A stretch of 36,102 bases of DNA. It comes from DASSJF01 sp035934535 (GTDB lineage: Bacteria; Sysuimicrobiota; Sysuimicrobiia; Sysuimicrobiales; Segetimicrobiaceae). Location: assembly GCA_035934535.1 (NCBI GenBank), contig DASYXS010000114.1, positions 1-36,102 on the forward strand. Reading direction: 5' to 3'. The notes under the pieces were generated by a model that saw only the letters and a list, made by a program, of their open reading frames with translations, was not told the DNA's origin and ran no database searches. Position numbers and translations under genes: made by a program. This document shows positions 7,225-14,289 of the stretch, piece after piece (within the stretch, counting starts at the first letter, position 1; each line of letters begins with the position of its first letter).

Positions 7225-8217
7225 TTAAGCTTCTACCCCGGCCTCATCAATCGAGAGGCTGCGCTCGGTGGCATCGAGCCGCGCGCGGACGCCGATCGGA
7301 AGCGTCAGGTGATAGGCGCCGTGCCCGCAGGCGAGCCCGTAGATCGCCGGCTTGCCGAGCGGGACAATGTGATCCTCGAGAATGTGCCGAAGCGACAGCG
7401 TGTCCTCCGGCTCCGGCGAGTACCGGCATTCCCCGATGACGATCCCCGCCACAGCGTCCAGGATGCCCGTCAACTGTAGGTGCGCGAGCTTGCGATCGAG
7501 CCGGTAGAGCTTGTCGCCCAGGTCTTCGAGAAAGAGGATCCGGCCCCGAAACGCCTCCGCCTCCGGCACGAAGCGCGTGCCGAGAAGCCCCGTGAGCAGG
7601 GCGGCGTTGCCGCCGACCAGCGGTCCTTCGGCGGTCCCGGGCACGAGTGTTTCGATCGCGGGCGCGCCCGGCGGGTTAACGAGCCGGCCGAGCGGCTCCG
7701 TGCCGGTAACCGCGCGCAGCAGTTCGAGGTAATCGTGCGGATCGGGCTGCGCGAGGGCGCCCGCCATCGGGCCGTGAAACGTCACGAAGCCGCACTGCGT
7801 GTGCAGGGCGAGGTGAAGGGCCGTGATGTCGCTGTATCCGATGAAGACCTTGGGACGGCGGCGGATCGCGCCGTAGTCGAGCCGGTCGAGGAGGCGGTGC
7901 GCCCCGTAGCCGCCGCGGATGCAGAGCACGCCGTGCACGGCCGGGTTCACCAGCATCGCCTGCAGATCGGCCGCGCGATCGGCATCGGTGCCGGCGAGAT
8001 AGCCGCGGGCATCGAAGGCGTGCGGGGCGACGACGGTGCGAAACCCGACGTCGTGGAGCCGTTGTCTGGTCCGATCGACGCTTTCCGGGGTTGACCCGCC
8101 GCCGCCCGGCCGCGTGGGCCCCGACGGTGACACGAGGCCGATTGTGTCGCCGGAGCTGAGCCGTCGAGGTTTGCGGAGCGCGGAGGCCATGGGACTCAAC
8201 GTTCTCGCCGGGTCCAC
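7225..8217 (-). CDS. LD-carboxypeptidase (peptidase family S66)
   Basis: This 330-residue cytoplasmic serine peptidase is of the LdcA/MccF family, which trims the terminal D-amino acid from tetrapeptides during peptidoglycan recycling or, in MccF relatives, disarms microcin C-type antibiotics. The nucleophile is Ser129 in GYSDIT. The family phrase RGGYGAHRLLDRLDY precedes it, FLEDLGDKLYRLDR carries the catalytic-region glutamate, and CGHGAYHLTLPIG carries the catalytic histidine. GTG 8217 is chosen because GAGGAG lies just upstream; ATG 8190 is the alternative. Cell-wall genes elsewhere in the window (NlpC/P60, MurT/GatD) make the recycling role more likely than the antibiotic-immunity one. 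Confidence 0.9.
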   Translation of the reverse strand: MDPARTLSPMASALRKPRRLSSGDTIGLVSPSGPTRPGGGGSTPESVDRTRQRLHDVGFRTVVAPHAFDARGYLAGTDADRAADLQAMLVNPAVHGVLCIRGGYGAHRLLDRLDYGAIRRRPKVFIGYSDITALHLALHTQCGFVTFHGPMAGALAQPDPHDYLELLRAVTGTEPLGRLVNPPGAPAIETLVPGTAEGPLVGGNAALLTGLLGTRFVPEAEAFRGRILFLEDLGDKLYRLDRKLAHLQLTGILDAVAGIVIGECRYSPEPEDTLSLRHILEDHIVPLGKPAIYGLACGHGAYHLTLPIGVRARLDATERSLSIDEAGVEA

Positions 8218-8310
8218 GGCACTCCTCGACGAGCGCCTGTGACCCGTCGGGTGGGCCGGCTCAGGCGCGACGGTCGGATACCGGCGGGATCGTAGTGGTC
8301 ATCAATTGTA

Positions 8311-8337
8311 TTTGCCCACCCCCCCCGATAGGGCAAA
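8311..8337. promoter_or_regulatory. Inverted repeat TTTGCCC/GGGCAAA in divergent gap
   Basis: TTTGCCC (8311-8317) and GGGCAAA (8331-8337) are exact complements with centres 20 bases apart, about two helical turns. They enclose a run of eight C. The repeat lies just upstream of the -35 at 8351 and between the divergent carboxypeptidase and metal-regulator genes. A dimeric regulator operator is plausible; a simple hairpin is the alternative. Confidence 0.4.
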
Positions 8338-8350
8338 CAACCCGCCTCCC

Positions 8351-8379
8351 TTGACACCGCCGGCGCGCCCCAATACACT
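8351..8379 (+). promoter_or_regulatory. Sigma-A promoter of the metal regulator operon
   Basis: TTGACA (8351-8356) and TACACT (8374-8379) are separated by exactly 17 bases, close to the vegetative consensus. Transcription would start near 8386, immediately before the operator-like palindrome at 8393-8408, and run into the regulator, NRAMP transporter and small membrane protein genes. Confidence 0.8.
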
Positions 8380-8392
8380 CAAGGCTGTCGGT

Positions 8393-8408
8393 TTTAGCCT
8401 GCACTAAA
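8393..8408. promoter_or_regulatory. DtxR/MntR-like operator
   Basis: TTTAGCCTGCACTAAA is an imperfect palindrome (TTTAG..CTAAA) resembling the boxes bound by DtxR/IdeR/MntR repressors. It sits at the predicted transcription start of the gene encoding just such a regulator. Metal-bound repressor there would block transcription, which implies autoregulation together with the transporter. The functional reading is inference from family knowledge. Confidence 0.7.
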
Positions 8409-8440
8409 TTATTTTAATTGAGCATGTGGAGGTCGCCGCC

Positions 8441-9088
8441 GTGCCCGCGATCACCGGCGTCATGCAAGACTACCTGAAGGCGATCTACAAGCTGCAGCAA
8501 GGCCGCGACGCCGTCGCCACGTCGGAAATCGCCGAGCGCCTGGACGTGTCGGCGGCGTCCGCCACCAACATGATCAAGCGCCTGGCGCGGCTCCGGCTGG
8601 TTGCGTACTCGCGGTACCAGGGGTTCGTGCTCACGTCCGCGGGCGAGCGGATCGCGCTCGAGATCATCCGCCACCACCGGCTCATCGAGCTCTACCTGGC
8701 GCAGCACCTCGGCGTGCCGCTCGAGCAGGTGCACGGCGAGGCCGAGCGGATGGAGCACGTGCTGTCCGAGGAAGTCGAGGCGCGCATGGCGACCGCCCTC
8801 GGCGACCCCCACCAGGATCCTCACGGGGACCCGATACCCTCGACGGACGGCTCGATGCGCGACGTCCGGTATCCGAAGCTCGAGGCGCTGGCGCCGGGAA
8901 CGGAGGGCGTCGTCGCGCACGTCAGCGACCAGAGTCCAGCGATGCTCCGGCAGCTGGCCCGCCTCGGGGTGCTGCCGGGCGTAGTGCTCAAGGTGCTTGC
9001 CCGCCGGCGCAACGGCTGCGAGGTCGAGATCGAGGGGCGCCGGTTGATCCTATCGCATTCGCTGAGCGAGAGCGTGCGCGTTCAATAG
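8441..9088 (+). CDS. DtxR/MntR-family metal-dependent transcriptional regulator
   Basis: This 215-residue regulator has three parts: an N-terminal winged helix (residues 1-65) with the family phrase MQDYLKAIYKLQ; a dimerisation and metal-binding region containing HHRLIELYLAQHLG and GEAERMEHVLSEEVEARM, whose His and Glu residues are the usual ligands; and a C-terminal FeoA/SH3-like domain (about 140-213). That three-domain layout is that of IdeR/DtxR rather than the shorter Bacillus MntR, so iron or manganese could be the effector. GTG 8441 is chosen because GGAGG lies at 8428-8432; an upstream GTG at 8426 overlaps that site. Promoter and operator-like sequence precede it, and the NRAMP-type transporter follows after 66 bases. 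Confidence 0.9.
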   Translation: MPAITGVMQDYLKAIYKLQQGRDAVATSEIAERLDVSAASATNMIKRLARLRLVAYSRYQGFVLTSAGERIALEIIRHHRLIELYLAQHLGVPLEQVHGEAERMEHVLSEEVEARMATALGDPHQDPHGDPIPSTDGSMRDVRYPKLEALAPGTEGVVAHVSDQSPAMLRQLARLGVLPGVVLKVLARRRNGCEVEIEGRRLILSHSLSESVRVQ

Positions 9089-9154
9089 CCGAGTTCGCCG
9101 ATTCAGGTTCACGAAGTCGCAGCGAATCGGTCCAACCTGCCAGGGAGGTCCGCG

Positions 9155-10597
9155 ATGGAAGGACGGGTCGAACATCTCCGGGCGCCGATGGCGTCGGCGG
9201 TCACGACGCCCCGGGGAGGTCTCCGGGAAGGCTTCCCCGAGGGAGCCCGGCCGGGCGAGATTACTCATGAGGACGTGGACCGGGCTCGGGATCGCCTTGC
9301 GGTGGAACGGGCGCGGGCCGGGAGTGCCCGAGCGTCTCTCCTCCGGCGGTTATGGCCGCTCTGGCTCCTCGTCGGGCCGGGGATATTGGTGTTCCTGGGC
9401 GAGAACGACGCGCCCAGCATGCTGTCCTACGCGGCTACCGGCGCGCAGTACGGGGTCGGGTTTTTTGTGCCGTTCATCCTCGTCACGTTTCTGATGGGCT
9501 TCGTGATCCAGGAGATGACCGTACGGCTCGGCGCGGTGACGCACCGCGGGCACGCCGAGTTGATCTTCGACCGCTTCGGAACATTCTGGGGCCGCTTCGC
9601 GATGGGCGACCTGATCGTCGGCAACTTCCTCACCCTGGTGACGGAGTTCATTGGGATCCGCGCCGGGCTCAGCTTCTTCGGCGTTCCTCCGGTCGTGGCC
9701 GTCGGCGGCTCGATGCTCCTCGTGTTTGGGGTGATTCTCACGCACCGCTATTGGACCTGGGAGCGCATCACGTTGGCGCTCGCGGCGTTCAACGCGCTGT
9801 TCATACCGGCCGCCCTCTATGCCCACCCACAGTGGGGAGCGATCGGCCGCGCCTTTCTCACGTGGTCCCCGTTCCCCAACGGCGGCCTCTTCAAGCCGGA
9901 CGTGATGCTGCTCCTCATGTCCAACATCGGCGCGACGGTGACGCCCTGGATGCTTTTCTTTCAGCAGAGCGCCGTCGTCGACAAAGGTCTGCAGCCGCGC
10001 GACATTCGCGCCGGGCGGACGGATACGATGATCGGGACGGTCCTCGCGGCGACCTTTGGCATCGCCGCCCTGGTGGCGACCGCGCCGCTGCTCGCGCACG
10101 GCATCAAGACGGAGGATTACCAGGCGGCGCAGTTCGCCCAGGCGCTGCAGCCGTGGGTCGGGCGGGCCGGTGCCACCTGTTTTGCGCTGGGAATCTTCGA
10201 GGCGGGCCTGCTCGCGGCGATGACCATCTCCACGTCATCCGCCTACGCCTTTGGCGAAGTCTTTCATCGCCCGCACAGCCTCAACCGGCCCCTCTGGGAG
10301 GGATGGTCGTTCTACGGCATCCTGCTCGTCTCGGCCTTTGCCGCCGGGGCGCTGGTGTTGGTTCCCAACGCGCCCCTCACCTACATCGTGCTCATCGTCA
10401 ATGTCATCGCGGTGCTCGCGATGCCGCCCGCGCTGCTGTTTCTGGTGCTCCTGTGCAACGATCGCGAGATCATGGGTGAGCACGCCAGCGGACGGTGGGG
10501 GAACATTGCCATCGTCACCGTGACGGTCCTGTTGATCCTGGCCGGGCTGGGATACGGACTGGTCACGGTGTTTCCCAAGCTCTTGGGCGGCGGATAA
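9155..10597 (+). CDS. NRAMP-family divalent metal transporter with variant metal site
   Basis: This 480-residue membrane protein of the NRAMP fold has about eleven hydrophobic helices after a polar N-terminal extension of roughly 65 residues. In helix 1 the canonical DPGN reads DAPS (within GENDAPS, residues 82-88). In helix 6 the canonical MPH reads TPW (within NIGATVTPWM, 257-266). The aspartate is kept, but the asparagine and the metal-selecting methionine are replaced. NRAMP relatives lacking that methionine include magnesium carriers and the plant aluminium carrier Nrat1, so Mn2+/Fe2+ preference cannot be assumed. A GGAGG ribosome site precedes ATG 9155. Its position behind a DtxR-type regulator supports transition-metal control. 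Confidence 0.87.
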   Translation: MEGRVEHLRAPMASAVTTPRGGLREGFPEGARPGEITHEDVDRARDRLAVERARAGSARASLLRRLWPLWLLVGPGILVFLGENDAPSMLSYAATGAQYGVGFFVPFILVTFLMGFVIQEMTVRLGAVTHRGHAELIFDRFGTFWGRFAMGDLIVGNFLTLVTEFIGIRAGLSFFGVPPVVAVGGSMLLVFGVILTHRYWTWERITLALAAFNALFIPAALYAHPQWGAIGRAFLTWSPFPNGGLFKPDVMLLLMSNIGATVTPWMLFFQQSAVVDKGLQPRDIRAGRTDTMIGTVLAATFGIAALVATAPLLAHGIKTEDYQAAQFAQALQPWVGRAGATCFALGIFEAGLLAAMTISTSSAYAFGEVFHRPHSLNRPLWEGWSFYGILLVSAFAAGALVLVPNAPLTYIVLIVNVIAVLAMPPALLFLVLLCNDREIMGEHASGRWGNIAIVTVTVLLILAGLGYGLVTVFPKLLGGG

Positions 10598-10654
10598 GCG
10601 GCCCGGCGCCGTACGGATGCCGTGTTCACGCGACGACATACGGAGGTGACAGCG

Positions 10655-10930
10655 ATGAAACCCGGACACGACACCGCGGCCGCCGCTCCCCGGCGGGCCG
10701 AGGCGGCGGCTCCCGGCGAAGGCCGCGATGTCGACTTGGGCCGCCCCGAGGCCGTGCTGTCGGTGCTGGAGGCCGATCAGTTGGTCGCCGCCAAGGAGCG
10801 GGCGCACTTTGGCCGGATGCGGCTGTCGGGCAGCGTTCGGGTCATTTTGGGGGGCCTCCGCCTGTACGTAGTCGCCATGATGATCATCGTGCTGTTCCAG
10901 GTGCTGAACGCGGTACACGGGGGGCATTGA
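10655..10930 (+). CDS. Small single-helix membrane protein linked to NRAMP transporter
   Basis: This 91-residue protein has an Ala/Pro/Gly-rich, charged N-terminal half (1-60) and one hydrophobic helix near the C-terminus (about 64-86, LYVVAMMIIVLFQVLNAV), ending in a His-containing tail. I recognise no family. A strong ribosome site (GGAGG at 10642-10646) precedes ATG 10655, which supports translation. It follows the transporter by 57 bases on the same strand and is likely cotranscribed from the promoter at 8351. It may be an accessory or regulatory subunit of the transporter, but nothing in the sequence proves that. Confidence 0.7.
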   Translation: MKPGHDTAAAAPRRAEAAAPGEGRDVDLGRPEAVLSVLEADQLVAAKERAHFGRMRLSGSVRVILGGLRLYVVAMMIIVLFQVLNAVHGGH

Positions 10931-10962
10931 CGGCGGCGGCTCGCGGCGGCCTGATTTTTCGT

Positions 10963-10991
10963 TTGACACTTCTACCCGAGGCCGCTATACT
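10963..10991 (+). promoter_or_regulatory. Near-consensus sigma-A promoter of the prkA leader
   Basis: TTGACA (10963-10968) and TATACT (10986-10991) are spaced by 17 bases, one mismatch from the full vegetative consensus. Transcription would begin near 10998, about 440 bases ahead of the prkA start codon, so a long untranslated leader is predicted. Confidence 0.85.
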
Positions 10992-11009
10992 CGGTTAAAA
11001 GTTCATACA

Positions 11010-11163
11010 GCACTGCCGTTGTAGTAGACGCAGCTCGCACATCGCAGCGCCGCCCCCGATGTCGGCGCATCCCGGCGACTGAGTCCCGCGCAAGCGGGGC
11101 GATGCCGGCGACAGAAGGGGGCGGCTTTGACGGAGCGACATCGGCCAAACGGCGTGGCAGTGC
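11010..11163 (+). ncRNA. Structured 5' leader RNA, candidate riboswitch-like element
   Basis: An 8-bp closing helix pairs GCACTGCC (11010-11017) with GGCAGTGC (11156-11163). Inside, GCCGCCCCC (11049-11057) pairs with GGGGGCGGC (11117-11125). CCCGC-GCAA-GCGGG (11085-11098) forms a GNRA-capped hairpin, and GCATC (11067-11071) can pair with GATGC (11101-11105). CCGATGTCG (11056-11064) is the exact complement of CGACATCGG (11136-11144), in an order that makes a pseudoknot or a rival fold. CCGGCGAC occurs twice (11072-11079, 11105-11112). The element follows a strong promoter and precedes an attenuator-like hairpin. I compared it from memory with common riboswitch classes and found no match. A free-standing small RNA is the alternative. 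Confidence 0.6.
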
Positions 11164-11181
11164 GTGACGGAACGGAAACCA

Positions 11182-11230
11182 AAACCCGGACGGGGAGTCT
11201 TCGGTCTCCCCGCGCCGGGTTTCGTTCATT
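11182..11230 (+). terminator. UUCG-capped hairpin with T-rich tail (attenuator-like) in prkA leader
   Basis: AAACCCGG (11182-11189) pairs with CCGGGTTT (11215-11222). Within it CGGGGAG (11191-11197) pairs with CTCCCCG (11206-11212), and beyond a T-T mismatch a C-TTCG-G tetraloop closes the top (11199-11204). TCGTTCATTTT follows. This is the form of an intrinsic terminator with an imperfect T tract, placed 19 bases after the structured element and about 215 bases before prkA. It could end leader transcripts unless the upstream RNA prevents it. Confidence 0.6.
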
Positions 11231-11437
11231 TTCCACGGCTTCGCCGGTCTTTTGTAGTAGGCGGACGGGTCTAAGGGGCGGCCCGAACGGGCACCTCCCG
11301 GGCATGCGGCCCGGCGAAGGGTGAACGCCCATCCGGTATTCGTCGTACGGGGTATATCAAAGGGCAAGACGTGGGGCACGCCGGCGCGAGCACCGGCCCC
11401 GGCGCGGCGGCCCGGTATAAGAAAAGGTGAATCTCAT
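11231..11437 (+). other. Remaining prkA leader, no gene seen
   Basis: About 200 bases lie between the attenuator-like hairpin and prkA. They contain a short CGGC-TTC-GCCG stem before TCTTTTG (11236-11251), a second copy of TTGTAGTAG (11252-11260; the first is 11019-11027), a GCCCG-AAC-GGGC stem near 11281, and the prkA ribosome site AAAAGGTGA at 11422-11430. The frame of prkA stays open across part of it from 11321, but the good ribosome site and family start favour ATG 11438. Confidence 0.5.
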
Positions 11438-13102
11438 ATGGAACCGATCGCAAACGTAGCAGACTACGTCTCACAGAGCAAGACGAACCGGCGCCTCGGG
11501 CGCACGACGCTGCACTACATCTCGGACATGATCGATTATTTCGGCAAGGCCAAGGTCTTCGAAGGCATCTACGGCATGGACAAGCAGATCGACGACATCG
11601 TCGCGTTCTTTAAAGGATACGCGATGAGCATGGAGCGGCGTCTCCTGCTGCTCGTCGGCCCGCAGGGCTCCGGCAAGTCGATGACGGTGGACAAGATCAA
11701 GCGGCGGCTCGAAGAGTACTCGCAGACGCCCGACGGCGCCGTGTACGCCGTGGACGGCTGTCCCTTCCACCAGCATCCGTTTGACCTCGTCCCCATCGAC
11801 GTCCGGCAGACGGAAGACCTGCAGTGGCACGAGGAGGCCGTTCCCTGCCCGGTGTGCGAGCGGCTGATCGCGAAGGCCGGCGGATGGGAGAAGGTCCCGG
11901 TGCTGCGGATCAACGTCTCGGCCCGCGACAAGGTCGGCGTGGCCAAGCATACCCCGACCGATCTCCGCCGCGAAGACATCACGAACTTCGTCGGCAACAT
12001 CAACTTCGCGATGCTGAAGGAGCGCGGCTCGACGTACGACCCGGATGCCTACGACTTCGAGGGCAAGGTCATCTGGGCCAACCGCGGGATCCTGGACTGG
12101 ACCGAGGTCTTCAAGAGCCGCCGGCAGCTCCTCTCGCTGCTGCTCGAGCTGATCCAGTCGAAGCGGATCGACCTCGCGAACTTCCCGACCGTCCACGTCG
12201 ATATGGTAGTCATCGGACACACGAACTACCCGGAGTACAACGTGTTCTTGTCCGAAGACATCATGGAGCCTCTCAGGGGCCGGATCCACAAGGTGGATTA
12301 TCCCTACAACGTCGACACGACGGGCGAGATGCAGATCTACCGCGGCCTCGTCGAACACGCCAACCGTGTCCGCCGCGAGAGCAAGCACGTGCCCCAGGAC
12401 GTCTACGAGCTGGCGGCGACCTACGCGATCAAGACGCGTGCCGAGTCGCAGGGCCTGCGCGGCCTCTCGCCGCGGTTCTTCGAGGACGCCTTCTCGCTCG
12501 GGTACACGTCCGCCCGGAGCTGCATCGATCTCGAGGTGATCACCGAGGCGGTGGAGTCCACCTTCGCCCACCAGTCGATCAAAGACCTGAACCAGAAAGA
12601 CCTGCTCAAGGTCTTCGAGGAGACGAAGGTCGAGTTCATCAACGGCAAGGTCGAGCTGCTGGTCGAGAACATCGTCCCGACGCACTTCTACGACTACGGC
12701 CAGAACCTGTACCTCAACTACCTTGACGCCGCCTCCCGCAGCGTGCTCGGCGAGACCCTCGCCGACAGCGACAAGGAGCTGCTCGACGAGGTGGAGGGCA
12801 TCCTCGTCCAAAAGCGGCAGATCAGCCGCCAGGGCCGCGTCGCGTTCGAGAACGTGCTGCTCGAGCGCCGCGACGAGCTGCGCAAGATGAGCTACAAGGA
12901 CAACGAGCATCTGCGCGGGGCCATCAACGAGATCGTCTTCAACAAGATTAAAAACTGCCTGCGCCTCTACGAGAAGACCGAGGAGATGGACGCGAAGAGC
13001 CGCGAGTTGCTCGACGTGCTGCAGCGCAGCGCGATCGAAGAGCACGGCTACTGCGAGTCCTGCGCGCGCTCCCTCTTCCGGACCATCGGCAGGAGCTTCT
13101 AA
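11438..13102 (+). CDS. prkA: PrkA-family AAA+ serine protein kinase
   Basis: This 554-residue cytoplasmic protein is of the PrkA/YeaG family, which combines an AAA+ ATPase with a C-terminal kinase-like domain. Walker A is GPQGSGKS (residues 74-81), and the long family-specific stretches IYGMDKQIDDIV, HTNYPEYNVFLS and EPLRGRIHKVDYPYN are present. In Bacillus PrkA affects sporulation; in enterobacteria YeaG acts in starvation and nitrogen stress. It is shorter than the roughly 630-645 residues usual for the family, yet the N- and C-terminal motifs look complete. It opens the prkA-yhbH-spoVR set behind the strong promoter and structured leader. Confidence 0.95.
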   Translation: MEPIANVADYVSQSKTNRRLGRTTLHYISDMIDYFGKAKVFEGIYGMDKQIDDIVAFFKGYAMSMERRLLLLVGPQGSGKSMTVDKIKRRLEEYSQTPDGAVYAVDGCPFHQHPFDLVPIDVRQTEDLQWHEEAVPCPVCERLIAKAGGWEKVPVLRINVSARDKVGVAKHTPTDLRREDITNFVGNINFAMLKERGSTYDPDAYDFEGKVIWANRGILDWTEVFKSRRQLLSLLLELIQSKRIDLANFPTVHVDMVVIGHTNYPEYNVFLSEDIMEPLRGRIHKVDYPYNVDTTGEMQIYRGLVEHANRVRRESKHVPQDVYELAATYAIKTRAESQGLRGLSPRFFEDAFSLGYTSARSCIDLEVITEAVESTFAHQSIKDLNQKDLLKVFEETKVEFINGKVELLVENIVPTHFYDYGQNLYLNYLDAASRSVLGETLADSDKELLDEVEGILVQKRQISRQGRVAFENVLLERRDELRKMSYKDNEHLRGAINEIVFNKIKNCLRLYEKTEEMDAKSRELLDVLQRSAIEEHGYCESCARSLFRTIGRSF

Positions 13103-13127
13103 ACCGGAGGCCGGGCCGAGGCGCGCC

Positions 13128-14288
13128 ATGCGCATTCACCGCGGACGGATCGCGCAGTACAAACACGATCAGCTGCTGCGGGAGTATCTCAAGCAGAACC
13201 TGAACGAGCTGATCCAGCAGAAAGAGCTGATCCTCGACGGCAAGGTCAAGACGCAGATCGCGACGCTGGATCTGCCGACGCTGAAGTTCGGCGAGGAGAG
13301 CCAATTCCTGGCGCAGGGCAGCGGCTCCGGCGGAGCGGGCGGAGCGGGCGCCGGCGCGGGGGCGGGCGGCGATCAGGTCCAGGCCCTCGGCGGCCTCCTC
13401 GGCGGCGACCACCACGGCAAGGAGCTCCAGGTGGAGCTCGACTTCGACGAGTTCGTGCGCCTCGCGCAGGAGGTGCTGCTCGACGACCTGCGCCTGCCGG
13501 CGTTCCACGACCCGGGGCGGGCGGGGGAGGTCGAGGCCCAGGAGCAGGTCGAGCTCGACGACCTCGACCGGATCGGCCTCCGCGCCGATCTGAACCTTGA
13601 GGAGACGATGCTGCAGAGCCTGCTGCGCAACACGCGCGAGTCGGGCAAGCTCGACTACGACGTCGACGTGCAGCAGGACGGCTGGTACTTTACCGAAGAC
13701 CCCACGACCTTCCAGAACAACCGGTCGGTCGAAGTGTACGTGCTCGACATCTCCGGTTCGATGCGCGGCGAGTATCTGGCGCTCGTCCGCAAGACGATCT
13801 TCATCCTCTGGCACTACCTGGAGCGCCGCTATCCCACGAACCTCCGGCGGTACGTCGTCTTCCAGGACGTGGCCGAGGAGAAGACCCGGGACGAGTTCTT
13901 CTGCGTCGAGTCGAGCGGCGGCACGCACATCAGCACCGGCTTCGAGAAGGCGATCAGCCTGCTCGACGGCGTGACCGAGTACGACAAGTTCCTGTTCATG
14001 TTCACGGACGGCGAGACGAGCTCCGGCGACTTCGACCTGGCGAAGAAGCGGTTCGACGAGGCGCTCGGCGGGTTCGACCTGGTGTGCTACGGCCACGTAA
14101 ACCCGGGCGGCCGCGGCATCGGCGGGTTCAGCGAGTTCGTCCAGGAGGCGGTGCGCACCCGCGAGGGCGCGATGTTCGCCAACCTGGTCGACCTCGAGAC
14201 GATCCGGACGGCGATGCGGGACTTCCTCGGGTTCTTCGAGACGCGCGCGGCGCGCCGGCCGGCGGCCGCCGCCGTCAGGAGGGACTGA
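13128..14288 (+). CDS. yhbH: YhbH/YeaH-family protein (DUF444) with von Willebrand A fold
   Basis: This 386-residue protein matches the length of Bacillus YhbH. The N-terminus MRIHRGRIAQYKHDQLL is followed by a helical, charged stretch, a low-complexity Gly/Ala/Ser linker (residues 63-81), an acidic region, and a C-terminal VWA domain with the metal-binding MIDAS motif DISGSM at 207-212 and the downstream SSGGTHIS and MFTDGETS loops. The family is always linked with PrkA and SpoVR and is thought to act in the same stress or sporulation process; its molecular job is unknown. It starts 25 bases after prkA, with GAGG nine bases before the ATG, and is followed at once by spoVR. Confidence 0.93.
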   Translation: MRIHRGRIAQYKHDQLLREYLKQNLNELIQQKELILDGKVKTQIATLDLPTLKFGEESQFLAQGSGSGGAGGAGAGAGAGGDQVQALGGLLGGDHHGKELQVELDFDEFVRLAQEVLLDDLRLPAFHDPGRAGEVEAQEQVELDDLDRIGLRADLNLEETMLQSLLRNTRESGKLDYDVDVQQDGWYFTEDPTTFQNNRSVEVYVLDISGSMRGEYLALVRKTIFILWHYLERRYPTNLRRYVVFQDVAEEKTRDEFFCVESSGGTHISTGFEKAISLLDGVTEYDKFLFMFTDGETSSGDFDLAKKRFDEALGGFDLVCYGHVNPGGRGIGGFSEFVQEAVRTREGAMFANLVDLETIRTAMRDFLGFFETRAARRPAAAAVRRD

Positions 14289-14289
14289 C

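Noticed and set aside
10931..10962. Terminator for the metal-transport operon
   Set aside because: The GGCGGC-rich stretch before TTTTT has no complementary arm that would form a stem.
11010..11230. Match to known riboswitch classes (c-di-AMP, cobalamin, glycine, Mn, guanidine, ZTP, T-box)
   Set aside because: I compared remembered consensus motifs and found none of the required conserved loops; only the general architecture is riboswitch-like.
11127..11324. A leader peptide of 65 residues in the prkA leader
   Set aside because: It needs a TTG start, covers the hairpin sequences and has no protein-like pattern.
11471..13135. Long minus-strand open frame opposite prkA
   Set aside because: An antisense shadow typical of GC-rich coding DNA; prkA motifs are unmistakable on the plus strand.
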